From Hormiphora californensis (lineage: Eukaryota > Ctenophora > Tentaculata > Cydippida > Pleurobrachiidae): a DNA stretch of 64,000 nt. Positions 47,295-58,460 of the stretch are shown here, piece by piece; position 1 is the first letter of the stretch; the number at the start of each line of letters is the position of its first letter. The notes under the pieces are model-generated. The model saw nothing but the letters and a program-made list of their open reading frames with translations. It searched no databases and was not told the DNA's origin. The stretch covers positions 6,851,315 to 6,915,314 of the forward strand of contig CM035351.1 in assembly GCA_020137815.1 (NCBI GenBank), read 5' to 3'. The translations under genes and the position numbers were made by a program.

Positions 47295-50200
47295 ATGTTG
47301 TCCCTTCTCTCCAGAACCCCCTCTATCCTCCGTGCGGGATGTAGCAGTGTCCGCTTCCTAAGCGGGGATGTGAACAGTCGTTTCACCGCCGCCCAGGAGC
47401 GTCTTAACACCATCAAAGAAGACCCTGGAAACGCTGCTAAACTGAAGATATACGGGCTCTTTAAACAGGCTAATGTCGGTCCCTGTAACATTCCTAAACC
47501 AGGGGGTTTCAACTTTGTTGCCAAGGCTAAATACGATTCCTGGAAGGGGCTTGGTGACATGACAAGTGATGAAGCAAAGGAGGCGTATATTGCCTTTGTA
47601 GATGAACTAGCTGGACCTGAGGAGGGAGCTGCAGGTGGTGTGGAGGAGGCTGCACCAGTGGGCGAGGGAGTGCCTGGACTGGATGTGACAAAGGAGGGAG
47701 GAGTCCTGACAATCACACTAAACAGACCTGACAAGTTCAACGCTCTTACCTGGCAGGTAGCTGATACTTAGCTAACATTAGGTATCACTCCCTAGACCCC
47801 TCTAGCCCCCACCCCTCCCACCCCTAGACCCCCTCTAGCTCCCACCCCTCCCACCGGGCTCCCACCCCTAGACCCGCTCTAGCTCCCACCCCTCTCGACA
47901 GTCGACACATAGACCCCTCTAGCCCCCACCGGGGGGGTTCCAACCTATTTTTTGTATGTTTGTACGGAAAAAAACAGGGGTTTCCTCAAACAAAAAAATA
48001 CAAAAAAATACAAAAAAATAAAAACAATTTTATAAGGTAATTTACCATTCTTGTTCGAACTTTTACTGTTTTTAAACATTCTTCCACGCTATTTTACGCA
48101 ATTTAGCACAAATTATATACATATTTTACATATGTAGCATGCCAAAATCGCGAGAGAAATTTTCCCGAATCGCAATTTCTTACCAATACAAGAAAACTTT
48201 CTCGAATCGTAATTTCGAACCAAGAAATTTTTCTCGAATCGAAATTTGTAAGCGAGAAAGTTTTCCCGAATCGCAATTTCTTACCGAGAAAACTTTCTCG
48301 AATCGTAATTTCGAACCAAGAAATTTTTCTCGAATCGAAATTTGTAAGCGAGAAAGTTTTCCCGAATCGCAATTTCTTACCGAGAATACTTTCTCGAATC
48401 GTAATTTTGAACCAAGAAATTTTTCGCGAATCGAAATTTGTAAGCGAGAAAATTTTCCCGAATCGCAATTTCTTACCGGGAAAATTTTCTCGAATCGTAA
48501 TTTCGAACCAAGAAGTTTTTCTCGAATCGACATATTTTCTAAGCGAGAAAATTTTCCGAATCGCAATTTCTTAGCGAAAAATTTTCTCGAATCGTAATTT
48601 CGAACCAAGAATTTTTCCTCGAATCGAAATTTGTAAGCGAGAAAATTTTCCCGAATCGCAATTTCTTACCGAGAAAACTTTCTCGAATCGTAATTTTGAA
48701 CCAAGAAATTTTTCGCGAATCGAAATTTGTAAGCGAGAGAATTTTCCCGAATCGCAATTTCTTACCGGGGGAATTTTCTCGAGTCGTGATTTCGAACCGA
48801 GAAGTTTTTCTCAAATCGGCATATATTCTAAGCGAGAGAATTTTCCGAATCGCAATTTCTTAGCGAAAAATTTTCTCGAATCGTAATTTTGAACCAAGAA
48901 TTTTTTTTCTCGAATCGACATTTCTAAGCGAGAAAATTTTTCCGAATCGCAATTTCTTAGCGAAAATTTTTCTCGAATCGTAATTTCAAACCAAGAATTT
49001 TTATCGAATCGACATTTCTAAGCGAGAAAATTTTTCCGAATTTTCTCGGATTGCAATTTCTTATTGAGAAAATTACCTCCAATCGCAATTTCTTGCCTTG
49101 TTCGACCCTCCCTCCCCGCGCCCCGGTTTGAACAAAACAAGCAATTTCTTACTGTCTGACGCCGCCGACCCGATCTGAGAATCAAATTGGGGTATGGGCG
49201 CCGCCATACAGATTTCTTAGGGAAAAAATTATCTCGAATGACGAATGGCAATTTCTTACCGAGAAAGTTTCTCGAATCGTAACTTCCAACCGAGAAAATT
49301 TTCTCGAATCGTTATCTGAATCAATCATGTTTGCTTTTCCGAATTTCAAGAACGTGTAATTTCTCATATGTACATATAATGTAACACTTTTAAGGAATAA
49401 AATGCGTGACAATGGAACTAAAAATGTTCCTAGGTGGTACATGGTCACAAAAGGAACCCGTCGATGTATTATTTACACGTTTATCAAGCACCCATATATC
49501 AGTACATATTTTGTATTTTTTTGTATTTTTTTGTATTGTTTGTACGGAAAAAAAAACAAGAATTTTGGATATTTTTTTGTATGGCCCGTACAAAAACATA
49601 CAAAAAAATAGGTTGGAACCCCCCCCCCCCCCCCTCTAGTTCCCACCCCTCCCCACACATAGACCCCTCTAGCCCCCCACCTTTCCCACATCTAGACCCC
49701 TCTAGCTCCCACCCCTCTAGCTCCCACCCCTCCCACCCCTAGACCCTCTCTAGCTCCCACCCCTCTCGACACATAGACCCCTCTAGCCCCCACCCCTCCC
49801 ACCCCTAGATCCCCTCTAGCCCCCACCTTTCCCACCCCTAGACCCCCTCTAGCCCCCACACCTCCCCACATCTAGACCCCTCTAGCCCCCACCTTTCCCA
49901 CACCTAGACCCCTCTAGCCCCCACCCCTCTCGACACATAGACCCCTCTAGCCCCCACCCCTCTCGACACATAGACCCCTCTAGCCCCCACCCCTCTCGAC
50001 ACATAGACCCCTCTAGCCCCCACCCCTCCCCACATCTAGACCCCTCTAGCCCCACACCTTTCCCACCAGATGTACAAGGGTATTGGTGAGACCTTGACAG
50101 CAGCAGCTAACGACTCCAGTGTGCGTGTAGCCGTCCTGACAGGTACTGGCAAGTGGTATTGTGCGGGCAATGATCTGTCCAACTTTACCAAGGACATGCC

Positions 50201-51197
50201 TGCTGGGGGTCCAACCGAGATGGCAGATAACGGACGTGATGTTCTAGAGTAAGTAACACCTTAAATAATACACTAGAATACACCTTAAATAACAGTACAT
50301 TAAAATGCAATTAAGTATCGGTGGAAGTAACGTCTTTCCTGGTAAAACAGGGAGCTATTATAAGGGTTTGGATATATCAGTCATATTATAATCACAGTCT
50401 CTTCCCCATTATCAGTGTGTTCTGCGCGGCTATGATCAACTTCCCGAAGCCCCTGATCGCGGCAGTTAACGGCCCTGCCATTGGTATTCCTGTAACCACG
50501 CTGGGGCTCTGTGATATCGTCTACTGTACTGATAGTGCCCACTTTAGGACACCTTTCGTTAGTCTGGGACAGTCCCCTGAGGGCTGCTCTAGCTACGTTT
50601 TCCCCAGGACATTTGGGTTTGCAAAGGTACTTATGACGTCATTGTCTAATTATAGTACATCCATCACCCACTAAATCACTGAACAGGCCCTGTACTTTAC
50701 TATTTTCTCATTTACCTGCTTGAGAGCTAACCGGTACACTAACAGGCCAACGAGATGTTGTTGGCTGAGAGGCAGATCTCTGCAGAGGAGGCATGTGCAG
50801 GTGGACTTGTCACTAGGGTCTTCCCTGAGGAGTCCTTCCGGGATGAGGTCAACAAGGTCGTATCACACATGGCACAACTGCCACCCCAGGTACACAACTA
50901 CCACCACAGGTACTACCCTGTTAGATAATACTGTTAGAACAGCCAAAGCAAATGGAAAGTCGACTCGGATAAATCTAGATGTCGATATATTACCCAACCC
51001 TAATCTGACCCCGACTGCATCTAATCACCCCTCTCCCCTTGTAGTCCATGATAATTAGCAAGGGGCTCATCCGACAAGAGCTGAAAGAGAAGCTGCTGGA
51101 GGTGAACACTAGGGAATGTGCCACACTTCGTGATAGATGGCTGAGTGACGAGTGTATGACTGCCATCATGAACTTCCTTAACCGAAAGAAGAAATAG
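47295..51197 (+). CDS. ECI2: Enoyl-CoA delta isomerase 2 (ACBP domain plus isomerase)
   Basis: Exons 47295-47756, 50070-50248, 50416-50626, 50746-50889 and 51045-51197 give 382 residues. The N-terminus ([15 protein letters not shown]) looks like a mitochondrial presequence. An acyl-CoA-binding domain follows ([36 protein letters not shown]), then a crotonase-fold isomerase ([54 protein letters not shown] with the catalytic Glu). It shifts double bonds of unsaturated fatty acyl-CoAs during beta-oxidation. The C-terminus ends RKKK and lacks the SKL peroxisomal signal of the human enzyme. Intron 1 is 2.3 kb and contains a TIR element. A splice acceptor lies 2 nt before the ATG. Confidence 0.92.
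47931..49634. mobile_element. Non-autonomous TIR element, G-run end family, about 1.7 kb, in ECI2 intron 1
   Basis: The left end is a G run then ttccaacctattttttgtatg; the right end is the complement followed by a C run. The interior from about 48130 to 49300 is a minisatellite of about 90-bp compound units with alternating cgaatcgcaatttctta and cgaatcgtaatttcgaacc phrases. No protein is encoded; long open frames are repeat artefacts. A target duplication cannot be read because the flanks are C-rich. Confidence 0.75.
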
Positions 51198-51373
51198 AGA
51201 CAGCAGTTAAACAGAGAGACACCTGTGTAGTATCTACACTCCAAGTTTTTGAAGTGATTTTGTGTTATACGTTCATGTTTTCAAATTATTCTGTAAAGTT
51301 ACCCCTCTCGTTGTCACCACTACCAACTAGCTAATAGTAAGAGCCTGATCTCCTATCTAGCCCCCATCTAGCC

Positions 51374-51697
51374 ATGTTGTCTCTTCTCTCCAGAACCCCC
51401 TCTATCCTCCGTGCGGGATGTGGCAGTGTCCGCTTCCTAAGCGGGGATGTGAACAGTCGTTTCACCGCCGCCCAGGAGCGTCTCAACACTATCAAAGAAG
51501 ACCCTGGAAACGCTGCTAAACTGAAGATATACGGGCTCTTTAAACAGGCTAATGTCGGTCCCTGTAACATTCCTAAACCAGGGGGTTTCAACTTTGTTGC
51601 CAAGGCTAAATACGATTCCTGGAAGGGGCTTGGTGACATGACAAGTGATGAAGCAAAGGAGGCGTACATTGCCTTTGTAGATGAACTAGCTGCATAA
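51374..51697 (+). CDS. Stand-alone mitochondrial acyl-CoA-binding protein from ECI2 partial duplication
   Basis: 107 residues, almost identical to the first 107 of ECI2, including the presequence and acyl-CoA-binding domain. It ends with a stop immediately after [10 protein letters not shown], where ECI2 continues with GPEEG. The 5' flank, with a tctag acceptor 2 nt before ATG, is also duplicated, and the 3' UTR resembles that of ECI2 (both have gtgtag-atctacact and ttttgtgt phrases). The likely role is binding and shuttling of acyl-CoA in mitochondria. Near-identity at silent sites indicates a recent duplication or gene conversion. Confidence 0.85.
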   Translation: MLSLLSRTPSILRAGCGSVRFLSGDVNSRFTAAQERLNTIKEDPGNAAKLKIYGLFKQANVGPCNIPKPGGFNFVAKAKYDSWKGLGDMTSDEAKEAYIAFVDELAA

Positions 51698-51914
51698 ATG
51701 TCAAACAGGGAAACATTGTGGGTGTGTAGAATCTACACTGTATTGTTTTGTGATTTTGTGTAATTTATTCTGTGTTTCTTTAATGTTTTTAATTAACATT
51801 TTAATTTGTTACTAATAATTGATCTCTCTTCATCATGTTTATTATTCAACCCTCTAAATGATAATCTCCCCTCCCTAGCGCTATACAGTCCATGATTTTG
51901 TCCCTTTGCCTGGT

Positions 51915-52214
51915 ATGGCAGTAAGGGGTGCATACGCCTTTGGAGCATTCTGTACAACGTTCTTTATTGGGTTTACTGGTTACGTGTGGTATACAGAGCG
52001 ATCAGACAGGAAGAAGCTGAAGGACGGTGCAGCTCGTGACATCAACGAATACCAGAGAAAGTTGGCAATTCGCCTAAAGAAGGAGCAAGACAACAAAGGT
52101 GTGTGTGATGAATATGAGTTTTCAAAAAAGTTGTCTGTCGAGGTGACTTCAGTTAATTTTGTATTAACTAATTATTCATCTCTCTTTTCAGATGGCCCGA
52201 AAACGTCAAGCTAA
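51915..52214 (+). CDS. PET117: PET117-like small mitochondrial membrane protein
   Basis: Exons 51915-52098 and 52192-52214 give 68 residues. One N-terminal membrane segment (FGAFCTTFFIGFTGYVW) is followed by DRKKLKDGAARDINEYQRK, matching the D-x-x-RL-(R/K)-D-G-x-x-R-D-I core of PET117, a cytochrome c oxidase assembly factor. The 93-bp intron is a multiple of three without a stop, so its retention also keeps the frame. The second exon overlaps the first 23 bases of NOM1 in another frame. An out-of-frame ATG at 51892 would make a 10-codon upstream frame. The family call rests on this short core. Confidence 0.65.
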   Translation: MAVRGAYAFGAFCTTFFIGFTGYVWYTERSDRKKLKDGAARDINEYQRKLAIRLKKEQDNKGVCDEYEFSKKLSVEVTSVNFVLTNYSSLFSDGPKTSS

Positions 52215-54522
52215 TTTGGAACGTTTCGCCGGGTCAATAGCTGATCTTGTTGGCGGTGCAAAGAAGAAGAACAGGGCCGGTCAAAAGATCGGAAAACCCA
52301 AATTCCAGCTCGACAGAAAACGGAAACGGAAAGAGGAAAAGGAGGCTAGAAAGGAGAGGAAACTGAAACACATTTTAGTTAGAGCAGGAGCAGTCCTCCC
52401 TGAGGAGAGTAACCCTGAAGTTGAAACTGCTGATCAGCCCAAGAAGAAAAAGGTGAAGAAGGAGAAGTTTGTAGCAGGACGGGACACCCTCACTTCTCTA
52501 CAATCAAAGCAGGAGAAAATCTATAAAGCTGCAGAATCTTATACACGACTCACCAAGGAGGAAGCGGATATCGCTAATAAGAAAGAGGACAAGAACATCA
52601 AGGAATTGGAGAAACGATTAGGAATCCGGAAAAACCAGAAAACTCCTAAATCGTTCACTGAGGATGGCCTAAATTATGTTCTTGATTTTGAGAAGAAGAA
52701 GGACAGTGTAGAAGAAAAGGAAGAGGAGAAGGAAGCTGGGGATGAGGAAGCTGGGGATGAAGCTGTTGAAGGGCTATTTGAAGACCTTGAATCTGACACT
52801 GATAACGACTCTGATGGGTTCTTCCCCTCAGAAGGGGAAGAAGAGGGGGAGGAAGAGGAAGAAGAGGAGGAAGAGGAGGATCAGATTGGGGAGTTTGGTG
52901 TTGATGAGACCATGGGAGAGAGCGAGATAGAGGACGAAGAAACGAGCGAAGAAGAAGAAGATATGGAAGGACTCGAGGAGGATCCAGGAGAAAGTGAAGA
53001 AAGTGAATCAGGGAACAAAACAGAAGAGAAAGAGGAGGTAAAAGCAGCTCCCACCTCCTACGTTCCCCCTCACCTACGGAATCTAGACGCCTCATCCCTC
53101 CTATCCCGCAGAATCCGGGGCTATGTTAACAGGGTATCTACCTCCAACATCAAGCAGATCCTGACAGATGTAGAGCTGGTGTACCAAGATCACCCCCGGG
53201 GTGAAGTTAACTCTACAATCCTAACCAGGATCAGCGAGTCATGTCTCATTTCTACGGTCATGCCAGCGAGGCTGTGTGCTGAGCACATGCTGCTCGTTGC
53301 CTGCCTCTCCGCTAATATCGGGGCAGAGTTTGTTAGCCCGCTACTCGAGGAGTTGGCGGGCAAGTTTAGATCTGAGCTGGGAACAGATCGTCGTGGTGGT
53401 AAGGTTCTCAACAACATTGTCTCTATGGTATGTTTCATGTACTCCCTCAAAGTTGTATCATGTGTCCTTGTGTTTGATATCATCCGTGCCCTACTGGGAT
53501 CCTTCACCGAGCCAGATCTAGAGGTACTCCTCTATATCTTCAAGTCAGTGGGTGTGGACATCAGGAAGGATGACCCTCAGGCCCTGAAGGATATCGTAAA
53601 CATTGTCAATGAGAAGGGATCCAAACTAAAAGAAAAGAGCTCTAGGTTCACGTGGTTTGTGGACACTCTGACTGCGGTTAAAAACAACAATGTCAACAAA
53701 ATACCAAACTATGATAAATCTGATATAGTGGATATCCAGAAGGCGTTCAAGGCGACTGTCAAGGCCAATCCACCGAATCTCCAGGTCACCTTGGCTGATC
53801 TCCAAGATGCGGCAACGAAAGGGCGCTGGTGGGTTGTCGGTGCTGCCTGGACGGGTACTGAGGAGGGGAGTGAGAGGAGTAAAAAGACATCAAATATCGG
53901 CAGTTTTGACAGTAAACTCCTGGCCCTTGCCAAGAAGAATCACATGAACACGGAGGTCAGGAGGAACGTGTTTTGTGTCCTCATGTCATCTGAGGACTTT
54001 GAGCACTGTTTTGAGCAGCTAATGAAACTCAACCTGAAGGATAAACAGGAGAGGGAGATTATCCATGTGGCGGTGTTGTGTGCACTAAAATGTAAAACAT
54101 ACAACCCCTACTACACCAGCGTGATCGGAAAGTTCTGTGGGTTTAGTAAGAACTTCCAAGTGACCACCCAGTTCTCTCTATGGGACAGGTTAAAGGAGCT
54201 ACAGTCCCTCTCCCCAGCCAAACTCTCCAATCTGACCAAGTTGTTGGCAGCCCTCATTACCTCCAAAACCATCTCTCTGGCAGTGCTAAAGGTGGTGAAC
54301 TTTGCTGAAATCGGGACTGATGATGTGACATTTTTTAAGGATCTCTTTACAGCTCTCCTCTCCAATTCTGAGGGTGTTGTGACGGAGATCTTCGGGCGGG
54401 TTCAACCCCTCCCCCTTGATAACTTGAAAAATGGTATGAAAGTGTTTATGAAGCACTTCCTGAAACCAGATTTAACGGGAAGTGAACTGAAAAATATGAA
54501 AATCGCCTTGAAATGCTTTTAA
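52192..54522 (+). CDS. NOM1: Nucleolar MIF4G domain protein 1
   Basis: A single 2331-bp frame of 776 residues. The basic N-terminus (RKRQANLERFAGSIADLVGG, lysine clusters) suits nucleolar targeting. Residues about 180-285 are very acidic. A MIF4G domain starts near residue 300 (SRRIRGYVNRVSTSNIK, LLEELAGKF, VCFMYSLKVVSCVLVFD), and an MA3 domain follows near 575-690 (LALAKKNHMNTEVRRNVFCV, REIIHVAVLCAL). NOM1 works in 40S ribosomal subunit biogenesis. The ATG follows directly after a tctcttttcag acceptor, so the mRNA is either cis-spliced to the PET117-like exon or trans-spliced. No introns, unlike its neighbours. Confidence 0.9.
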   Translation: MARKRQANLERFAGSIADLVGGAKKKNRAGQKIGKPKFQLDRKRKRKEEKEARKERKLKHILVRAGAVLPEESNPEVETADQPKKKKVKKEKFVAGRDTLTSLQSKQEKIYKAAESYTRLTKEEADIANKKEDKNIKELEKRLGIRKNQKTPKSFTEDGLNYVLDFEKKKDSVEEKEEEKEAGDEEAGDEAVEGLFEDLESDTDNDSDGFFPSEGEEEGEEEEEEEEEEDQIGEFGVDETMGESEIEDEETSEEEEDMEGLEEDPGESEESESGNKTEEKEEVKAAPTSYVPPHLRNLDASSLLSRRIRGYVNRVSTSNIKQILTDVELVYQDHPRGEVNSTILTRISESCLISTVMPARLCAEHMLLVACLSANIGAEFVSPLLEELAGKFRSELGTDRRGGKVLNNIVSMVCFMYSLKVVSCVLVFDIIRALLGSFTEPDLEVLLYIFKSVGVDIRKDDPQALKDIVNIVNEKGSKLKEKSSRFTWFVDTLTAVKNNNVNKIPNYDKSDIVDIQKAFKATVKANPPNLQVTLADLQDAATKGRWWVVGAAWTGTEEGSERSKKTSNIGSFDSKLLALAKKNHMNTEVRRNVFCVLMSSEDFEHCFEQLMKLNLKDKQEREIIHVAVLCALKCKTYNPYYTSVIGKFCGFSKNFQVTTQFSLWDRLKELQSLSPAKLSNLTKLLAALITSKTISLAVLKVVNFAEIGTDDVTFFKDLFTALLSNSEGVVTEIFGRVQPLPLDNLKNGMKVFMKHFLKPDLTGSELKNMKIALKCF

Positions 54523-54889
54523 CTGGTACTTTTTACACACGATAATTTATTAACCAAACTCTTCGCGACAACAGACGTGGTTTTATTTTCCGATGTTCGA
54601 ACCCTAGCACTTTCCAGTTTCCCCATACATGCAGATTCACATCATAACTCCCCTCTAACTCCTCTCCTACTAACTTGCCCCTGTTTCGGGTTTCTCTACC
54701 TGTACCTTCCCTACTAAACTGCCCTCTAACTCCCCCTGCTTCCCTCCCTGCCCCTCCTACTAACCTGCCCCTGCTTCCCTCCCTGCACCTCCCTACTAAC
54801 CTGCCCCTGCTTCCCTCCCTGCCCCTCCTACTAGCCTGCCCTTGCTTCACTTCCTGCACCCTCCCTACTAACCTGTCCTGTGTTTTAGT
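54523..54889 (+). promoter_or_regulatory. Pyrimidine-rich intergenic region with repeated branch-point-like TACTAAC
   Basis: Between NOM1 and the INO80E/D-like gene, about five imperfect repeats of roughly 38 bp carry cctactaacctgcccctgc. The last is followed by cctgtgttttag and then, one base later, the ATG at 54890. Each unit looks like a branch point plus polypyrimidine tract. Either a 5' UTR intron or a trans-splice acceptor region would fit. Confidence 0.6.
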
Positions 54890-57800
54890 ATGGATGAGGT
54901 TGAGGATGATGAAATTATTGACCCAAACTACTTCAACAAATATAAAGATCTCAAGGTAAACAATGTACCAATCAACTATTAATTACACCACTTACTAAAT
55001 CTTAACACCGCTCTTTTTTCAGAGAAAGTTACAATTCCTATTGTACGAGAACCAGTCCTTTCAAGATGAACTCAGACAGGCTCAGAAGAAGTTACTCCAA
55101 GTAAGTTCTCCTCTTCCCATTTATAGCAGTTTGACATCCCAGACTGAGCTCTTAACCCCCGCGACATCCAGGTGACACGAGATAAAAACTACTTGTTGGA
55201 GCGATTAATGAAGTACGAGGGTGTTAGTAGTGACAGTGATTCAGATGATGAGAAGATAGTTGATGATAAGAGCAGGCAGGGTTTCTCTCCCGCCCCTCCC
55301 TCCTTCAAAAGGAGGAATGTGATAGCCATCACACCAGGACAGGCATCCACTGCCGGTATCACCATGCCCTCCCCACGTGGTATTATGCAGGTATATATAG
55401 TACATAACGTTCTGCACGCAGTGCAAGCGCGCCATATACGCTCTGCACTGCAGAGCGTATATGGAGGTGAAATGCACGACAGCGCAGCTGGAGTGCATTT
55501 CACACCTATATTGCACGAGTGTAACGAGTGCGATATAGGGGCGCTTGCACATGCCGTGCAGGACGTTATTGAGTATATATTCCGCGAGAAAACACATGAC
55601 AAGCAAAACAATCATAATTTTGGGTGATTACACACAGAGAGATGTGACAAAACAAGGTACAGACTAAGCAAAAACACACTCAAAAATACTAACAGACACT
55701 ACTGCAACTCTTACACACAAGGGAGACAAGATCTGATAGTTTGAAACAGTGAAAAGAAGAGAGAGATAAAGAGAGAGATGCGAGAGAGGGAGATTGGAAT
55801 TCTTGGAAATAGCAAACAACAAAACGTGATAAGGGGATAATTAGTGAGAGAAAGAGGGATAGTGAGTGTAATTTGACAGACTTTGTGTCGTGTAGTACCT
55901 TGTCAGTCATATTCTGTGTGTTTGTGTGTGAATAAGGTGTAAAAACACTTTTCTCACTTATATCCCGCTACCTCTATATCTGCACGCTCCCGCGGAAGCA
56001 CAGTGCATATTTCAGCGTGCAAATGGTCGCGCACAGCGGGAGTGATATGTGCACTCGCGGTATATATATATACCATGTACAGGGATAGCTTTTTAGGGGT
56101 ACTATTTTTACATATGTTAGGAATAAAAAATCTCCGAATATTTCTAACTCCCTATTCCATTTCAGAGTCCAAGTTACGGCAGTAGCCCTAAAACAAATCA
56201 TAGTCCAACCGTCCAGAGCCCTTCCAGTACGGCCTTCCCCAGTCCGGCACCACCTCCTAGCAACCTTACCAACAGCCGCAGCCCGGGTCCCGCTGCAGGG
56301 CTAAACAAAGCGAGCCCACGGTCCAGGAGAACTAGTTCAAATGATGTGGGTAATATGAAACCTACAGTGAACAAGAAGCCACCACCACCACCACCCCAGC
56401 CCATGCAGTATGAGGCCCCTCCTACACCCGCTCCGCCCACACCAGCACAACCACCACCACCACCGCCACCACAGCGGCAAATCAAGTTTCCCATTGTCAG
56501 TCAAGAGTCAGATCCAGGGGTGACGTTTTGCTCGCATTTAGAGAACGGTATCCAGTGCACCACGGAGATCTCCAAGAAGTCCAAGACAAGGTTATGTGGT
56601 GCTCACCGGCGGTTGTTGAACAAGAAGAAGAAGCAGCAGAGTGCGGGGGAGGATGCCCTAAACTCACCCAACCACCCCCACACTCCCTCCTCCAACATTG
56701 CGTCCTCACCCGCCCAGTCACCCCACCCTGGAGCGGAACAACAGCAGCAGATGATGCTGCAGGGAGGTCCACCACCAGGACACCCGGGGTACAGGCCCCA
56801 TTTCGGGAGGGGAGGGCCCATGTACCATGGGGGTCCCCCACAGAACCCCGCTCAGATGCAACAAATCATGAACCAGAACTACCAAATGCAGATGCAGCGG
56901 ATGATGATGGCCAATCCGAAGGAGTTCTACGCTCAGCAACAAGCCTACCAGAAACAGTACCAGCAACACATGCAGAAGATGCAACAGCAACAAGCCGCAC
57001 AGCAACATCCTGGGCATCCTGGGCAGGGTGGGCATCCAGGGCAGGGTGGACATCCAGGTCAACCAGGACACCCTGGCCAACCTGGACATCAGGGAGGTCA
57101 AGGAGGACATCCCTCACAAGGAGGACATCCCTCTCAAGCAGGACACCCCGGTCAGGGAGGACACCCCGGTCAGCAACCAGGTCACCCAGGGCAGCAACAT
57201 CCAGGAAATCACCCTGGAAGTCACCCTGGAAGTCACCCTGGCCCACCTCAGCAGCAGCAGCACGCCAGACAGCAGCAGCAGGGGAAGCAGTCATCCTCAA
57301 GTGGGCAGCAGCAGGGAAAAGAGTCATCCTCCGTGCAGACAAGCACCCCCAGTAGTGGGAAACCTGACTCTGGGTCCAGCACACCCAGTAAATCTAGAAC
57401 CAAGGGAGGGGATAAGAGTGGAGAGAAGAAGGAGACTAACCAACAGATAAGGGCGGCCCAACAACTTCACATGGAGATGACACGTGGTGGGCAGCAGAAA
57501 CAGGGTGCAGCAGCAGCTGGTATGCAGCAGCTGACACAACAACAGATAGCACACCTTCACGCACAGCAACAGAGGCAGATACAGTTGCAGATAGCGGCTC
57601 AGCAGCAGCAGGCGGTCAGGAGGGCTCAGTATAACAGTATGCAGTATCAGGTGTACCCCCCACAAGGGGCCATGATGGATGGGAGAGAGGGGATGCCACC
57701 ACAGTTCATAGCTTCCCAGCCCATACCACAACAGCAGCTGCTGATTCAACAGGAACCAAAAACTCCGAGGTCCTCCTCCTCTCAGCAAGCTCAACAGGAG

Positions 57801-58460
57801 AGACAGCAGCAAGAGAGACAGCAGCAAGAGAGACAGCAGCAGGAGAGACAGCAGCAGGAGCGGCAACAACAAGAGAGACAACAGCAAGCTGCGGCCGCAT
57901 CCGGGGTCGAACGGCAACAGTTACAGCAACAACAACAACAACAGGAAAGACAGCAACAGGAGCGCCAGCAGCAAGAGCGCCAGCAACAAGAGCGCCAGCA
58001 GCAAGAGCGCCAGCAACAAGAGCGCCAGCAACAAGAGCGCCAGCAACAAGAGCGCCAGCAACAAGAGCGTCAGCAACAGCAACTTCAGCAACAACAAGAA
58101 AGGCAGCAACAGCAGGCTAAAAGTGCTGCTCAGAAACCACCGCCAAGAAAACCACCCATCTCACATCCTCCACCTCCCCCTCCTGAAAGTCCTGCCCCTC
58201 CCCAGCAAGTTGCCCAGCCTCCTCAACACGTCTCCCAGCCTCCTCAACACGTCTCCCAGCCCCCTCCACAAGTTGCCCAACCTCCTCAACAAGTTCCCCA
58301 ACCTCCTCAACAAGCAACAGAACCACAAGTCCCTCCCTCCCCCGGCCCCACTCCATCTGAGATACTACCTGACGAACTGGTGGCCGGTCTAGATGCATCC
58401 CTTATGGACCATTCCGCTCGGCCGCAGTCAAACAGCAAACAAACCCCCCAGAAAAAGTGA
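54890..58460 (+). CDS. INO80E-like and INO80D-like fusion protein (885 aa)
   Basis: Exons 54890-54955, 55023-55100, 55172-55390 and 56166-58460 join in frame. Residues 1-80 match INO80E: YFNKYKDLKRKLQFLLYENQ, FQDELRQAQKKLL, RDKNYLLERLMKYE, then an SDSDSDDE stretch. The last exon has Pro-rich sequence and then a zf-C3Hc3H motif (FCSHLENGIQC, 12 residues, CGAHRRLLN), the signature of INO80D/KANSL2. A long tail rich in Gln, with ERQQQ repeats, His-Pro-Gly repeats and a Pro-rich end, follows. INO80D and INO80E are separate subunits of the INO80 chromatin remodeller in vertebrates. The fusion depends on the splice at 55390/56166, which is well formed. A 3' acceptor lies 1 nt before the ATG. Confidence 0.7.
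55391..55585 (+). repeat. Cloverleaf-like inverted repeat at the start of intron 3
   Basis: An outer stem (gtgcaagcgc at 55421-55430 with gcgcttgcac at 55541-55550, extended by the arms around taacgttctgcacg) encloses three adjacent hairpins: 55432-55464 (16-bp arms ccatatacgctctgca), about 55468-55503 and about 55505-55539. It starts directly at the splice donor. Confidence 0.75.

Noticed and set aside
48103-48814. Frames with repeated FEITIRES or [10 protein letters not shown] in ECI2 intron 1
   Set aside because: They come from the internal repeat of a TIR element and have no start context or homology.
54590-54612. Possible tRNA T arm (gttcgaaccctag) between NOM1 and the next gene
   Set aside because: No A box, acceptor stem or terminator can be paired with it.
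56528-57355. 275-residue and other frames antisense or out of frame with the INO80E/D-like exon
   Set aside because: They are shadow frames of a low-complexity Gln/Pro/Gly-rich coding exon.
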